A DNA stretch of 64,000 bases from an uncultured Lachnospiraceae bacterium (GCA_910584585.1 CAJUBP010000002.1:1-64000); one strand, 5' to 3'. Shown: positions 8,063 to 16,496, counted from the stretch's first letter. Translations and numbers: made by a program. Notes: a model not told the origin generated them from the letters alone.

Positions 8063-9415
8063 ATGGAAGAAAGGCAATTGTCCGATGATTTTACGCAGGG
8101 AAATATTGCAGGAAAATTACTAAAATTCATGATCCCCATTCTGGGCGCATTGATTTTACAGGCTATGTACGGGGCAGTGGATCTTCTGGTAGTGGGGCAG
8201 TTTGGGACGGATGCGGGAATTTCGGCGGTGTCCACAGGAAGCAATATCATCAATCTTGTAACATTTGTAGTTACAGGATTGACTATGGGTGTTACGGTTT
8301 TGATCAGCCGCTATCTGGGGGAACAGGCGCCGGAGAAGATTGGAAGGGTAATCGGCGGCGCTGTTGCGTTCTTTTTTGTGCTGACGGCGGCGCTGATGGC
8401 TGTGCTTCTGATATTTGCACCCGTTTTTGCAGGCTGGCTGAACGCGCCCCGGGAGGCATATGACTTCACGGTAACTTATGTGCGTATCTGCGGAGCCGGG
8501 CTGGCGTTTGTAGTTGCTTATAACGTAATCAGCGGGATTTTCCGGGGACTGGGCAATTCCAGGCTGCCATTGATTTTTGTTGCCATTGCCTGCGGGGTGA
8601 ATATATTGGGAGACTTGCTTTTTGTGGCAGTGCTTGGAATGAATGTGGCGGGGGCTGCCCTTGCCACGATTCTTGCCCAGTTTGTCAGTGTAGCCATGTC
8701 CCTGGCGATTATCCGGCGTCAGCGTCTGCCATTTGCCCTGTCAAGGAAAGATATCGGATTCAATCCTGAAATTAAGACATTTCTGAAACTGGGTTTTCCC
8801 ATTGCTCTTCAGGATATGCTGGTGAATATATCTTTTTTGATTCTGTGCGCCATCGTAAACGGAATCGGTCTGGAGGCTTCTTCCGGGTATGGAATTGCCC
8901 AGAAAGTGACGGCTTTTGTTATGCTGATTCCTTCCGCTTTGATGCAGTCTATGTCGGCGTTTGTGGCCCAGAACGTGGGAGCCGGAAAAGAAGAACGGGC
9001 TCAAAAGGCAATGTTCACCGGAATGGCGATAGGCGCGTGCATCGGGGTCTTTATCTTTGGGTTCAGTTTTTTCCGGGGAGATCTGCCTTCAGCCCTGTTT
9101 ACCTCAGAACCGGGTTATATCGCCAGGTCTGCCGAGTACTTAAAGGGATTCAGCCCGGAGGCGGTTCTAACCTGTCTGGTATTCAGCTATATCGGATATT
9201 TTAACGGCCATGGGAAAACTATGCCTGTGATGATACAGGGAATTACTTCATCTTTCCTGGTGCGGGTGCCCCTGTCGTATCTGTTCAGCATTCAGCCAGG
9301 AGCAAATCTGGTCACCATAGGGCTTGCAGTGCCCATTACTTCTGTCTACGGCATTCTGTTTTTTACAATATGCTATCTGAGGTTCCAGAGAGAGTTAAAA
9401 TCAGGAAACAGGTGA
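8063..9415 (+). CDS. MATE family efflux transporter (chromosomal)
   Basis: A 450-residue, 12-helix MATE exporter. The N-terminal half carries LLKFMIPILGALILQAMYGA, VDLLVVGQFG and a helix-2 segment ending VVTGLTMGVTVLISRYLGEQ; the second half repeats the fold starting LKLGFPIALQDMLVNISFLI, and QNVGAGKEERA follows. It probably couples Na+ or H+ influx to export of a cationic compound. It sits 11 bases after galM and is followed by palindromic repeat copy B, which is long, T-rich at its right edge and A-rich at its left edge, and should terminate both this gene and the convergent CoA-transferase gene. It is one of three MATE genes in the window and is not closely similar to the other two. Confidence 0.93.
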   Translation: MEERQLSDDFTQGNIAGKLLKFMIPILGALILQAMYGAVDLLVVGQFGTDAGISAVSTGSNIINLVTFVVTGLTMGVTVLISRYLGEQAPEKIGRVIGGAVAFFFVLTAALMAVLLIFAPVFAGWLNAPREAYDFTVTYVRICGAGLAFVVAYNVISGIFRGLGNSRLPLIFVAIACGVNILGDLLFVAVLGMNVAGAALATILAQFVSVAMSLAIIRRQRLPFALSRKDIGFNPEIKTFLKLGFPIALQDMLVNISFLILCAIVNGIGLEASSGYGIAQKVTAFVMLIPSALMQSMSAFVAQNVGAGKEERAQKAMFTGMAIGACIGVFIFGFSFFRGDLPSALFTSEPGYIARSAEYLKGFSPEAVLTCLVFSYIGYFNGHGKTMPVMIQGITSSFLVRVPLSYLFSIQPGANLVTIGLAVPITSVYGILFFTICYLRFQRELKSGNR

Positions 9416-9451
9416 CTGAAAAGAAAGTTATGGAGTACTAGAGCGGATTGG

Positions 9452-9573
9452 AAAATAAGAAAGAAGGGGCTGTCGGAGTATGAAATGTGCACACAATATC
9501 TGGTTTGAACTTAATGATTCATAGCAGTATATTGTGGAAGATTGCCATTTTCCAACAGCGCCCTTCTTATTTT
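9452..9573. terminator. Bidirectional terminator / dispersed palindromic repeat, copy B
   Basis: A 122-bp palindrome between convergent gene ends. The outer arms AAAATAAGA..AAGGGGC-TGT and ACAGCGCCCTTCTTATTTT pair well and provide an A-tract on one side and a T-tract on the other, as expected of a two-way terminator. The inner part (CACACAATAT ... ATATTGTGGAAG, then CCATTTTCC) is the same dispersed repeat found at 5845, 53501 and 63652. Confidence 0.75.
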
Positions 9574-9624
9574 GTATCACAGCCGCAGTGCAGAGCAAGG
9601 GCTGTTGGTCAGAGCAAAGAACTG

Positions 9625-10965
9625 TTATTTATTGCTTCGTCTCCAGATATGCATTTTCTCTGCTTCTTCAATCAGTTCATCCCTAAAGTCAGGATGCGCC
9701 ACGGAGATAATGGCTTCGCATTTCTGCCAAGCGGATAATCCTTTCAGGTTTACCTTGCCGTATTCTGTTACCAGGAAGTGAATGTTGGCACGGGTGTCCG
9801 TAACGATGGAACCCGGGTGCAGGGTGGGCAGAATCCGGGATTTTAATTCTCCGTCCTTGGTTTTGAAAGTGGAAGAACAGCAGATAAAGCTCTTGCCGCC
9901 GTTGGAAAGGTATGCGCCAAGCACAAAGTCAAGCTGTCCGCCGGCTCCGCTGATATGCTTGATGCCGGAGGATTCGGAACTTACCTGTCCGAACAGGTCA
10001 ATGTCTACTGCATTGTTGATGGACATAAAATTGTCCAGCGCGGAAATGGAGCGGATGTCGTTGGTGTAGCTTACGGGGGCGCTCAGCAGCTCTGGGTTGT
10101 CGTCCAGATAGTCGTACATCTTCTTGGTTCCGGCGCCGAAAGCGTAAGCCTGGCGGAACCGGTCGATATTTTTCCTGGAACCGTTGATTTTTCCAGCTTT
10201 TGCAATATCAACGAAAGCATCCACATACATTTCTGTATGAACGCCCAGATCCTTTAAATCAGATTCTGCAATTAAGGAGCCTACTGCGTTGGGCATGCCG
10301 CCGATGCCAAGCTGTAAGCAGGCGCCGTCAGGAATTTCTTCCACAATCAGCTCTGCTACCGCTTTGTCTACGTCAGTGGCAGGCCCGCCGGCTCCCAGTT
10401 CTCCGATAGGCGGATTTTCTCCCTCTACAATGAAATCCACATCGGAAATGTGTACGCCGTTTTCAAATCCGCCCAGGCAGCGGGGCATATTTTCATTGAC
10501 TTCTACGATAATCTTGGCAGATGTCTCGCAGACTGCAGCCATATGGGAAGCACTCGGCCCGAAGTTAAAGAATCCGTGCTTGTCCATTGGGGCAACCTGA
10601 AACATAGCGACATTATTTTTCACGGATAAGTCCCTGTAATAGCGGGGCAGCTCTGAATAGCGGATAGGCGCGTAGTAAGCGCAGCCCCTGTTTATCATTT
10701 TCCGTTCAATTCCGGACATATGCCAGGAATTCCAGGTAAAATGTTCTCCGGCGTCTTCGCGGTCAAAAATTGCCAGGGGTTTTAAGAGTATTCCGCCCCG
10801 AAGATTAATGTCATGCAGTTCGTCGGTGCGTTCTGCCAGCGCCTGATCCAGAAGATCCGGCGTGCCGCAGCACCATCCGTAATCTACCCAGTCACCGGAC
10901 TGGACAATTTTTACAGCTTCTTCGGCGGTTACAAGCTTCTGCTCATATTCCTGTGTGTAATCCAT
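9625..10965 (-). CDS. but: Butyryl-CoA:acetate CoA-transferase
   Basis: A 446-residue family-I CoA-transferase of the acetyl-CoA hydrolase/4-hydroxybutyrate CoA-transferase group. It moves CoA from butyryl-CoA to acetate, giving butyrate and acetyl-CoA, the last step of butyrate fermentation in many gut Lachnospiraceae. Supporting features: the catalytic glutamate at about residue 245 in GVHTEMYVDAFVDIA, the oxyanion-loop motif LGIGGMPNAVGS just before it, ELGAGGPATDVDKAVAELI, and the C-terminal VTEYGKVNLKGLSAWQ and HPDFRDELIEEAEKMHIWRR that resemble Roseburia/Eubacterium-type But closely. The ATG has AGGGAGGTTTG upstream. It is transcribed alone, convergent to the MATE gene and divergent from the chemotaxis receptor. 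A 4-hydroxybutyrate CoA-transferase is the alternative, judged less likely. Confidence 0.9.
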   Translation of the reverse strand: MDYTQEYEQKLVTAEEAVKIVQSGDWVDYGWCCGTPDLLDQALAERTDELHDINLRGGILLKPLAIFDREDAGEHFTWNSWHMSGIERKMINRGCAYYAPIRYSELPRYYRDLSVKNNVAMFQVAPMDKHGFFNFGPSASHMAAVCETSAKIIVEVNENMPRCLGGFENGVHISDVDFIVEGENPPIGELGAGGPATDVDKAVAELIVEEIPDGACLQLGIGGMPNAVGSLIAESDLKDLGVHTEMYVDAFVDIAKAGKINGSRKNIDRFRQAYAFGAGTKKMYDYLDDNPELLSAPVSYTNDIRSISALDNFMSINNAVDIDLFGQVSSESSGIKHISGAGGQLDFVLGAYLSNGGKSFICCSSTFKTKDGELKSRILPTLHPGSIVTDTRANIHFLVTEYGKVNLKGLSAWQKCEAIISVAHPDFRDELIEEAEKMHIWRRSNK

Positions 10966-11097
10966 GGTTCAAACCTCCCTGAGATAATAGGTTGTTAAAT
11001 ATGTAACATAGGTTCATATTAGCATTTTTCCAAAGAAGGGTCAATACATGGAAACATATAATAATAGAGCAAGATTTTCAGAAATTTAAATATTCTG

Positions 11098-11126
11098 TAA
11101 ATTTATGTGGCTGAAATGCCGCTTAT
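11098..11126 (+). promoter_or_regulatory. Possible sigma-D (flagellar) promoter before the chemotaxis receptor
   Basis: TAAA at 11098-11101, a 16-base spacer, then GCCGCTTAT at 11118-11126, close to the TAAA-N15-GCCGATAT flagellar sigma consensus. A competing TATAAT at 11131-11136 lacks a -35. The intergenic region (10966-11169) holds both divergent promoters. Confidence 0.35.
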
Positions 11127-11169
11127 GTATTATAATAAGTTAAAATAAGTTTGTATGAAGGAGGAACGG

Positions 11170-12663
11170 ATGGGAGAAGAAAGATTTGTATACCGAAAGA
11201 AAGAGGAACGATACCGGAGAATGAACCGGTTTAATTTGATAACAGTATTTGTCGCGTTGATGATTGTGCTTGCCTATCTGTGGCTGAAATTATTGTCGGG
11301 CAATATTAATCGGGTCACGGTTCTTGCGAATACAGCGGTGATTGCTTTTTCGGTGATTGTAAATTTTGCCCTCTATGCCAGGAACAAGGCCGGAACGCGG
11401 CTGAGGCTGGTGATTGCAATTGAAATTGGTTTTGAATTTCTGATGCTGGCAGCCCAAACAGACGCGAAATTTATTGATATTACTTTAATTGGAATACTTG
11501 CCGTTGCAGTGCCCTATTATGATAAGAAATTCTGCAGCAGGCTTGCCGTTGTGTATGCCGCCCTCTATGCCATGGAGGGGGCAATCCGGGCAGTGAAGGG
11601 CATCCTGGTTCTGGAAGTGGATTCTGTCTGCATGACTGTCATCTGCTACAGTATCTTTTTTATCCTTGCCAGAGTGGGAAGCATTTCTCAGCAATTCAGC
11701 GATCACGCCCAGGGAGCCATCGAAGAGCAAAACGGCAGGCAGGAGGCGATGCTTACGGATATTATTTCCATTTCCAAGACGGTGAAGGAAGAGTCTGACA
11801 AGAGTACAGGGCTGGTAAGCGAGCTGGTGGATTCTACTCAGACGGTGGCCCGAAGCATGCAGGAGATTTCGGCGGCTGCCAACACTACGGCGGAGAATAT
11901 TTCGGAACAGAGCATCATGACCCAGAGCATTCAGGAATCCATTGAGGAAACCAGAAGCCGTTCCAGCCAGATGGTGGATATTGCCAGAGAATCGAATATA
12001 AGCATTCAGGAAAACATGCAGATTATGGAGAATCTGAAACTCCATTCTGCCCAGATTGCAGCCACCAATGAACAAGTCACAGATTCTATGGGCAAACTGC
12101 AGAACCGGACGAAGGCAGTGGGGGAGATTGCGGGAATGATTCTGGATATTTCCGGCCAGACGAATCTGCTGGCCCTGAACGCATCCATTGAAAGCGCCCG
12201 GGCAGGCGAGGCAGGCCGGGGATTTGCGGTGGTGGCGGATCAGATCCGTCAGTTGTCGGAGCAGACCAAGGCTTCTACGGAGGATATCACAAGAATTGTA
12301 AATGAATTGAATGAAAACGCCAGCGAAGTGGTGCATTCTGTGAAAACTTCTGTGGGAGCAACAGAGAATCAGAACGAAATGATCCGCACAGCGGCAGACA
12401 GTTTCGGCAAACTGGATCAGAATATTTCAGAACTGATCAATGATATTCAGGAAATTGACTATAGAATCGGCAATCTGTCGGAATCCAATAATAAAATTGT
12501 GGAGAATATTGCCCATTTGTCCGCCACAACAGAGCAGGTAACCGCCAGTGCGGAACAGGCCAGCCAGCTCAGTGAAAGAAATATGGAGTCTGCAGAGCAG
12601 ACCAGGGAAGCCCTTTCCCTGATTCGGGATACGACGGAGAGTATGGAACAGTATATTGCGTAG
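11170..12663 (+). CDS. Methyl-accepting chemotaxis protein
   Basis: A 497-residue transducer. Residues ~25-175 contain about six hydrophobic segments (for example FNLITVFVALMIVLAYLWLK and VICYSIFFILARVGSI) with very short loops, so sensing is probably within or near the membrane rather than by a large external domain. The C-terminal half is a long coiled coil with the invariant signalling hairpin: QTNLLALNASIESARAGEAG followed by RGFAVVADQIRQLSEQTKAS, which docks CheA/CheW. No HAMP domain is obvious. Start chosen at ATG 11170, eight bases after GAAGGAGG; the ATG at 11155 would place that Shine-Dalgarno inside the gene. It agrees with the flagellar rod genes elsewhere in the window in suggesting motility. 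Confidence 0.93.
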   Translation: MGEERFVYRKKEERYRRMNRFNLITVFVALMIVLAYLWLKLLSGNINRVTVLANTAVIAFSVIVNFALYARNKAGTRLRLVIAIEIGFEFLMLAAQTDAKFIDITLIGILAVAVPYYDKKFCSRLAVVYAALYAMEGAIRAVKGILVLEVDSVCMTVICYSIFFILARVGSISQQFSDHAQGAIEEQNGRQEAMLTDIISISKTVKEESDKSTGLVSELVDSTQTVARSMQEISAAANTTAENISEQSIMTQSIQESIEETRSRSSQMVDIARESNISIQENMQIMENLKLHSAQIAATNEQVTDSMGKLQNRTKAVGEIAGMILDISGQTNLLALNASIESARAGEAGRGFAVVADQIRQLSEQTKASTEDITRIVNELNENASEVVHSVKTSVGATENQNEMIRTAADSFGKLDQNISELINDIQEIDYRIGNLSESNNKIVENIAHLSATTEQVTASAEQASQLSERNMESAEQTREALSLIRDTTESMEQYIA

Positions 12664-12704
12664 GGTCATTGTCCGGTAAAACGGATTGACATAAAGTTTT
12701 AAAC

Positions 12705-12710
12705 TATAAT
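12705..12710 (+). promoter_or_regulatory. -10 element before the AIM24-family gene
   Basis: TATAAT 22 bases before the ATG. A TTGACA lies at 12686-12691, but the spacing is only 13 bases, so it may not act as a canonical -35. Confidence 0.4.
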
Positions 12711-12731
12711 TACATAAAAGGAGAGGAAGTT

Positions 12732-13412
12732 ATGAGATATCAGGTAATCGGCGATACTATGCCGGCAGTGGAGGTTATGTTTGACGCGGCGGGGGAGACT
12801 ATGTATACCCAGTCCGGAGGAATGGCATGGATGTCAGAAGGCGTGTCCATGGACTCTAATATGAGAGGGGGATTTGGGAAGAGCATCGGAAGAATGTTTT
12901 CCGGAGAATCCCTGTTTATGGCTACCTACAAGGCGGAACGGCCGGGAAGCATGATCGCGTTTGCATCCACTGTGGCAGGAGAAGTTCTTCCTGTGGACGT
13001 GGGAGCCTGCGGCGGCATGATTTGCCAGAAAGGAGCCTTTCTGTGCGCGGAGGAGACGGTAAATCTGAGCGTTGCCCTTACTAAGAAAATGTCTGCCGGT
13101 TTCTTCGGCGGTGAAGGATTTATCCTGCAGGATATTTCCGGCAAAGGAATGGTATTCCTGGAAATTGACGGAAATAAGGTGGAGAAGCAGCTTGCGCCGG
13201 GAGAAGTGATTAAGGTGGATACCGGCAATGTGGTTGCGTTTGAGAAATCTGTGAAATATGAAGTGGAGACGGTGAAAGGCTTAAAAAATATTTTCTTCGG
13301 CGGTGAGGGATTGTTCTTGACGAAGCTGACTGGGCCGGGCCGGGTTGTTCTGCAGACCCAGAACTTTAATGAGTTTGCCGGAAGAATTGCCCGCATGATT
13401 CCCGGAAAATAA
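12732..13412 (+). CDS. AIM24 / TIGR00266 family protein
   Basis: A 226-residue protein of the AIM24 (DUF124, TIGR00266) family, beta-rich (double-psi/RmlC-like) and without signal peptide or membrane segments. Recognisable parts are RYQVIGDTMPAVEVMFDAAG at the N-terminus, the glycine-rich SGGMAWMSEGVSM and SIGRMFSGESLFMATYKAE, MSAGFFGGEGFILQDISGKG, and the repeat-like NIFFGGEGLFLTKLTGPGRV near the C-terminus. Bacterial members have no established biochemical role; the yeast relative supports mitochondrial membrane organisation. ATG 12732 follows AGGAGAGGAAG. A decayed second copy of its last ~64 bases lies directly downstream. Confidence 0.88.
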   Translation: MRYQVIGDTMPAVEVMFDAAGETMYTQSGGMAWMSEGVSMDSNMRGGFGKSIGRMFSGESLFMATYKAERPGSMIAFASTVAGEVLPVDVGACGGMICQKGAFLCAEETVNLSVALTKKMSAGFFGGEGFILQDISGKGMVFLEIDGNKVEKQLAPGEVIKVDTGNVVAFEKSVKYEVETVKGLKNIFFGGEGLFLTKLTGPGRVVLQTQNFNEFAGRIARMIPGK

Positions 13413-13484
13413 GATAATTGTTCTGCAGACCTAAAGTATAGCAGGTTTGCCGGAAGAATTGCCGGTATGATCCCTGGAAAATAA
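13348..13484 (+). repeat. Partial tandem duplication of the AIM24 gene's 3' end
   Basis: Bases 13348-13412 (last codons and stop) recur at 13421-13484. Both copies start TTCTGCAGACC and share GTTTGCCGGAAGAATTGCC and the final CC(C/T)GGAAAATAA; the second has several substitutions and an internal stop. It codes for nothing by itself. Confidence 0.85.
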
Positions 13485-13560
13485 TCGTATAATCAGAATA
13501 GAAGCGCTGAACTCCCTCTTTGTCTGAAGATTTATCGCCGGCAGAGAGGGAAGAAAGAGA

Positions 13561-13609
13561 GTAACAGTTCAGCCCAGGACTTTGCGCTTGCCGAAGACTG
13601 AACTGTTAC
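13561..13609. repeat. Intergenic inverted repeat before the tRNA operon
   Basis: Perfect 12-bp arms GTAACAGTTCAG (13561-13572) and CTGAACTGTTAC (13598-13609) around a 25-base loop; TCCCTCT/AGAGGGA arms lie just upstream (13512-13550). There is no T-run, so transcription termination is possible but not clear. The ACTGTTA core also occurs in the palindrome at 36917. Confidence 0.6.
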
Positions 13610-13638
13610 GAAAGAGGCGAAAAAAATAAAAAAAGGTA

Positions 13639-13667
13639 TTGACATTTCGGGAATAAGCGGTTAAAAT
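13639..13667 (+). promoter_or_regulatory. Sigma-A promoter of the tRNA cluster
   Basis: TTGACA (13639-13644), 17-base spacer, TAAAAT (13662-13667), 24 bases before the first tRNA. A strong consensus promoter, as expected for stable RNA. Confidence 0.85.
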
Positions 13668-13691
13668 AATATCGTTGTTGGAAAACAGCAG

Positions 13692-13764
<73 letters not shown>

Positions 13765-13789
13765 TTAGGACTGAATCATAGATTGTTCT

Positions 13790-13860
13790 GCGGGTGTAGT
13801 TCAATGGTAGAACACCAGCCTTCCAAGCTGGACACGTGGGTTCGATTCCCATCACCCGCT
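13790..13860 (+). tRNA. tRNA-Gly (TCC)
   Basis: Acceptor GCGGGTG/CACCCGC with discriminator T, anticodon stem CCAGC/GCTGG around CTTCCAA (anticodon TCC), T-loop TTCGATT. CCA is not encoded. Confidence 0.95.
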
Positions 13861-13863
13861 TCT

Positions 13864-13936
13864 GCGATAGTGGCGTAGTTGGTAACGCGCGACCTTGCCA
13901 AGGTCGAGACCGCGGGTTCGAGTCCCGTCTATCGCT
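13864..13936 (+). tRNA. tRNA-Gly (GCC)
   Basis: Acceptor GCGATAG/CTATCGC with discriminator T, anticodon stem CGACC/GGTCG around TTGCCAA (anticodon GCC), T-loop TTCGAGT. Only three bases separate it from the preceding tRNA. Its 3' end is the last clearly chromosomal sequence before the second accessory region, so it is a candidate integration site, though I see no repeated attachment core. Confidence 0.94.
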
Positions 13937-13944
13937 TGTATAGT

Positions 13945-13999
13945 AAAGAGCCGTAAACTTAATGGTTTCCAGATAAACCGAGGATTTGCGGCTCTTTTT
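13945..13999 (+). terminator. Terminator of the tRNA operon
   Basis: AAAGAGCCGTAAA (13945-13957) pairs with TTTGCGGCTCTTT (13985-13997) with one G-T wobble, and the T-tract continues to 13999. Confidence 0.85.
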
Positions 14000-14032
14000 G
14001 TGCCCTTATTTGTTACCATGAATAATACTGTA

Positions 14033-14188
14033 TTACATGGCCGTTTCCATCGGTATTATAACATCCCTCGTGCTAGCTGTAGTCTTGGCGGTTTTTATGA
14101 TTTCTGTATAATCTCCAGTGTTTAATGTAAGTCCCCTTGTGCGAATATACGAATTATCGCTGTCAAGCATATCGCTTAATCTATCCAT
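14033..14188 (-). pseudogene. Short coherent protein remnant beside the tRNA cluster
   Basis: A 51-residue minus-strand frame (ATG at complement of 14188, stop at 14033) reads MDRLSDMLDSDNSYIRTRGL, then TLNTGDYTEIIKTAKTTAST and RDVIIPMETAM. The first 20 residues resemble the start of a HEAT-like helical repeat protein (the S-Y-I-R-T-R-G element). The rest is unrecognised. There is no convincing ribosome binding site. It immediately follows the Lnt-like gene on the same strand, so it may be a decayed downstream gene of that operon. Confidence 0.35.
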
Positions 14189-14204
14189 ATAGGGATAGAC
14201 ACAA

Positions 14205-15689
14205 TCAGTTTCTAATTAGCCGTTTAATTTTTGGAAGTATGAAACTTCCTAACAAATATAAATTACACAGATATACAAATAGATTTCCAATATACGAATA
14301 AAGAGTAAATCGCCCTTTCGTGATAACCTGTGCAGATAATGTCTTTGTATCAGACTGAAAGTAATCGGTCTGTGCCAGCACACTGCCTCTAAAATCTGAA
14401 ACAATCGACATTCCGTTATTTGTATGTCTGATTATATTACTTCCATTTTCAACCCCACGCACAATCGCTGTCTTTGCAGCTAATAATGTCATTTCTTTCC
14501 AATCCGAAGCTGGAACAATTAGTATATCTACGTTATCCCTGCCTGCCTGCTGTATTTTAGACAAAAATGCCATATCAGAACATATAAACGGCGCAATTCT
14601 ACCATATTCTGTATCAAAACTTTTTAGTATTCCATCTCCTTTTTGGCACAGTTCTCCGATGGAACGTCCATGCTTAAAATATTCTGATATCAATTCTCCT
14701 TGCGGATTAAATGCTGCCGTTTTATTTTCCTTTAAGTCCACATAAGGGGTCTTCACCAGTAACGAAACAATCAAATAGATTTCTTCTTGTTTTGCCATAT
14801 CCGACGCTCGTTGCAGAAGCATATCTTCCTCTTGTTTTAAAACCGCTCCATTTAGTTCCGACCAAAAAACAATCTTTGCACCTGCTTGCGCTTCCAACTC
14901 TGTTTTTAAGAAAAGTTCATCAGCTACTGATGATAGTTTCTTCCTTGTATTTGTAATATTTTCATCAGTAAATGTGTTGGTATAAAATGTAGAATATACA
15001 TCTTTATCATTATTTAACAACTCTGAAATCGGAACGGTTACTCCAGCGATCCTAACACTTTTATCTGAATTTCCTACAAAATGAAACATAACAACTCCAT
15101 AGACAAATACCAAGCCAATTACAGAACCATATACGATTATGTATTTTCTGATGTATTCTTTTTTGCTTTTATTGTTCCAAATCCATATAACCATTGCCGC
15201 TGTCCAATATATTAAAAAAGTGATTCCGTAAATTCCTGTTACTGTTACAATTTGTAGCAGATATAGATTTTGGTATTGTGTATAAGCGTCAGACAGCCCA
15301 CCCAAACTAGGGTATGCCAGATAGATGATATACTCTATTGATACCATTATACTTGCAAAAATAATAGTGTCCTGAAATCTCATCTTTGATTTTGACCAGT
15401 AGATATATGGTAAAACTTTCAGAAAAGACAACAAAACTGCTGCCATTATACATATCTTTATATCCATTCCAATGGCTCTCCCAAACTGGAAAACAAATCC
15501 GATGGCATATATAGAACAAATTATAAGGTAGACTTTCCGAGTACGGTTAAGATAAATCATACACAGAAACAAAATTGGATAAATCCACGCAAAAATCGGA
15601 ACACACCATTCTCCGTTGGACATTATAAAAACTAAAAAGCTTAATATTATAAAAACCGCAAAAGATTTATTTTCTGAAGAAATTTTCAT
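14205..15689 (-). CDS. Membrane-anchored carbon-nitrogen hydrolase, apolipoprotein N-acyltransferase-like
   Basis: A 494-residue protein with about six to seven N-terminal membrane helices (residues ~10-205) followed by a nitrilase-fold domain and one C-terminal helix, which is the layout of Lnt. The Glu-Lys-Cys triad is visible: E278 in V-F-W-S-E-L-N-G, K339 in S-E-Y-F-K-H-G-R and C370 in PFICSDMAF. Lnt N-acylates the lipidated cysteine of lipoproteins using a phospholipid donor; most low-GC Firmicutes lack Lnt and use other systems. Sequence around the triad differs from proteobacterial Lnt (for example no W-P-E-T), so this is a relative whose acceptor is unknown. The gene is AT-rich and isolated between a tRNA cluster and MarR/MATE genes, suggesting acquisition. 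Orientation is opposite to its neighbours. Confidence 0.75.
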   Translation of the reverse strand: MKISSENKSFAVFIILSFLVFIMSNGEWCVPIFAWIYPILFLCMIYLNRTRKVYLIICSIYAIGFVFQFGRAIGMDIKICIMAAVLLSFLKVLPYIYWSKSKMRFQDTIIFASIMVSIEYIIYLAYPSLGGLSDAYTQYQNLYLLQIVTVTGIYGITFLIYWTAAMVIWIWNNKSKKEYIRKYIIVYGSVIGLVFVYGVVMFHFVGNSDKSVRIAGVTVPISELLNNDKDVYSTFYTNTFTDENITNTRKKLSSVADELFLKTELEAQAGAKIVFWSELNGAVLKQEEDMLLQRASDMAKQEEIYLIVSLLVKTPYVDLKENKTAAFNPQGELISEYFKHGRSIGELCQKGDGILKSFDTEYGRIAPFICSDMAFLSKIQQAGRDNVDILIVPASDWKEMTLLAAKTAIVRGVENGSNIIRHTNNGMSIVSDFRGSVLAQTDYFQSDTKTLSAQVITKGRFTLYSYIGNLFVYLCNLYLLGSFILPKIKRLIRN

Positions 15690-16033
15690 ATTTAGCGCCT
15701 ACCCCTCTTGTGAAAACACTAAGTTTATCGCAGGTGAACTTTCCCTTATAGTTTCCCTCATGTTATATCTTCCAGCAAGGCATTACGGACCCTGATAAGG
15801 GAAAAAATGAGGGCACAAGATGTTCAGTGGACATCTGCTCTGTGCCGACCGAAGCGGAGCAGAGACAAGAAAATCACATAAAACATTATAACACATAATA
15901 TACGGGAATTGGTAAACTGATTGAAATGCTTTCAAAAATTTTTTCTCTTGAACATCTTGACAAAATGTAAAATATCTGATATTTTAATGTCCAATATTAG
16001 ACCATCTGCTATTATAAGAAAGTGAGGAACGAT
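15690..16033. other. Divergent intergenic region between the Lnt-like and MarR genes
   Basis: About 340 bases without a gene. It holds the divergent start regions, a GC-rich patch at 15835-15865 with imperfect hairpin potential, and an AT-rich MarR-proximal part whose sequence around 15970-16015 (AAATATCTGATATTTTAATG, an AAATATC/GATATTT palindrome) could be an operator. There is no consensus promoter I would assign with confidence. Confidence 0.35.
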
Positions 16034-16489
16034 ATGGACAGAGAAGAAGTAAGAGCCTATGTAAATCAATATTGTGTATTGCGGGATATACAATATGCCG
16101 CCTATGAACTGCACGCAAGAAAGCACAATCTGACATCAAAGGAATTGTTTGTGTTGGATATAATTTGGTTTGCCGAGGACGGCTGCCTGCAATCGGAAAT
16201 CTGCGAACGGCTGACTGCCACAAAGCAGACTGTAAGTGCAATCATTAAAAAGTTTTGGAAACTTGGGTATATATCACTTACTGAAGCAGAAAATGACCGC
16301 CGGAATAAAATCGTCCGCTTTACGGACGCAGGCAGGGAATACGCAAAAAATATTATCCCGCCCGCCGCCAATGCTGAAAATGACGCTATGGCTGAATTAG
16401 AGGAAAAAGACATTATCGAAATGGTACGCATTACTACTATCTTTTCAAACTACATGAAACAAAAATTCAGCGAAATCAAAGAGGAATAA
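16034..16489 (+). CDS. MarR family transcriptional regulator
   Basis: A 151-residue winged-helix repressor. Helices 1-2 (VRAYVNQYCVLRDIQYAAYE) form the dimer interface, followed by LTSKELFVLDIIWFAEDGCL, the recognition helix region ICERLTATKQTVSAIIKKFW and the wing with G-Y-I-S-L-T-E-A-E-N-D-R-R-N-K, which has the family's conserved D-x-R. MarR proteins repress their own operon and are released by small ligands. Start at ATG 16034, with GTGAGGAAC upstream; an in-frame GTG at 16022 is less likely. It is followed by a small reading frame and a MATE exporter, a classic drug-responsive repressor-exporter pair. The palindrome at about 15973-15990 could be its operator. Confidence 0.88.
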   Translation: MDREEVRAYVNQYCVLRDIQYAAYELHARKHNLTSKELFVLDIIWFAEDGCLQSEICERLTATKQTVSAIIKKFWKLGYISLTEAENDRRNKIVRFTDAGREYAKNIIPPAANAENDAMAELEEKDIIEMVRITTIFSNYMKQKFSEIKEE

Positions 16490-16496
16490 TGACAGC

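Noticed and set aside
12686..12710. Full sigma-A promoter TTGACA/TATAAT before the AIM24 gene
   Set aside because: The spacing is 13 bases, too short; only the -10 is kept.
13864..13936. tRNA-Gly attachment site with a downstream direct repeat
   Set aside because: I looked for a second copy of the tRNA 3' end (GTCCCGTCTATCGC) to the right and found none in the window.
13895..14125. Frame starting inside tRNA-Gly
   Set aside because: It overlaps a tRNA gene and a terminator, and the opposite strand carries a more coherent remnant.
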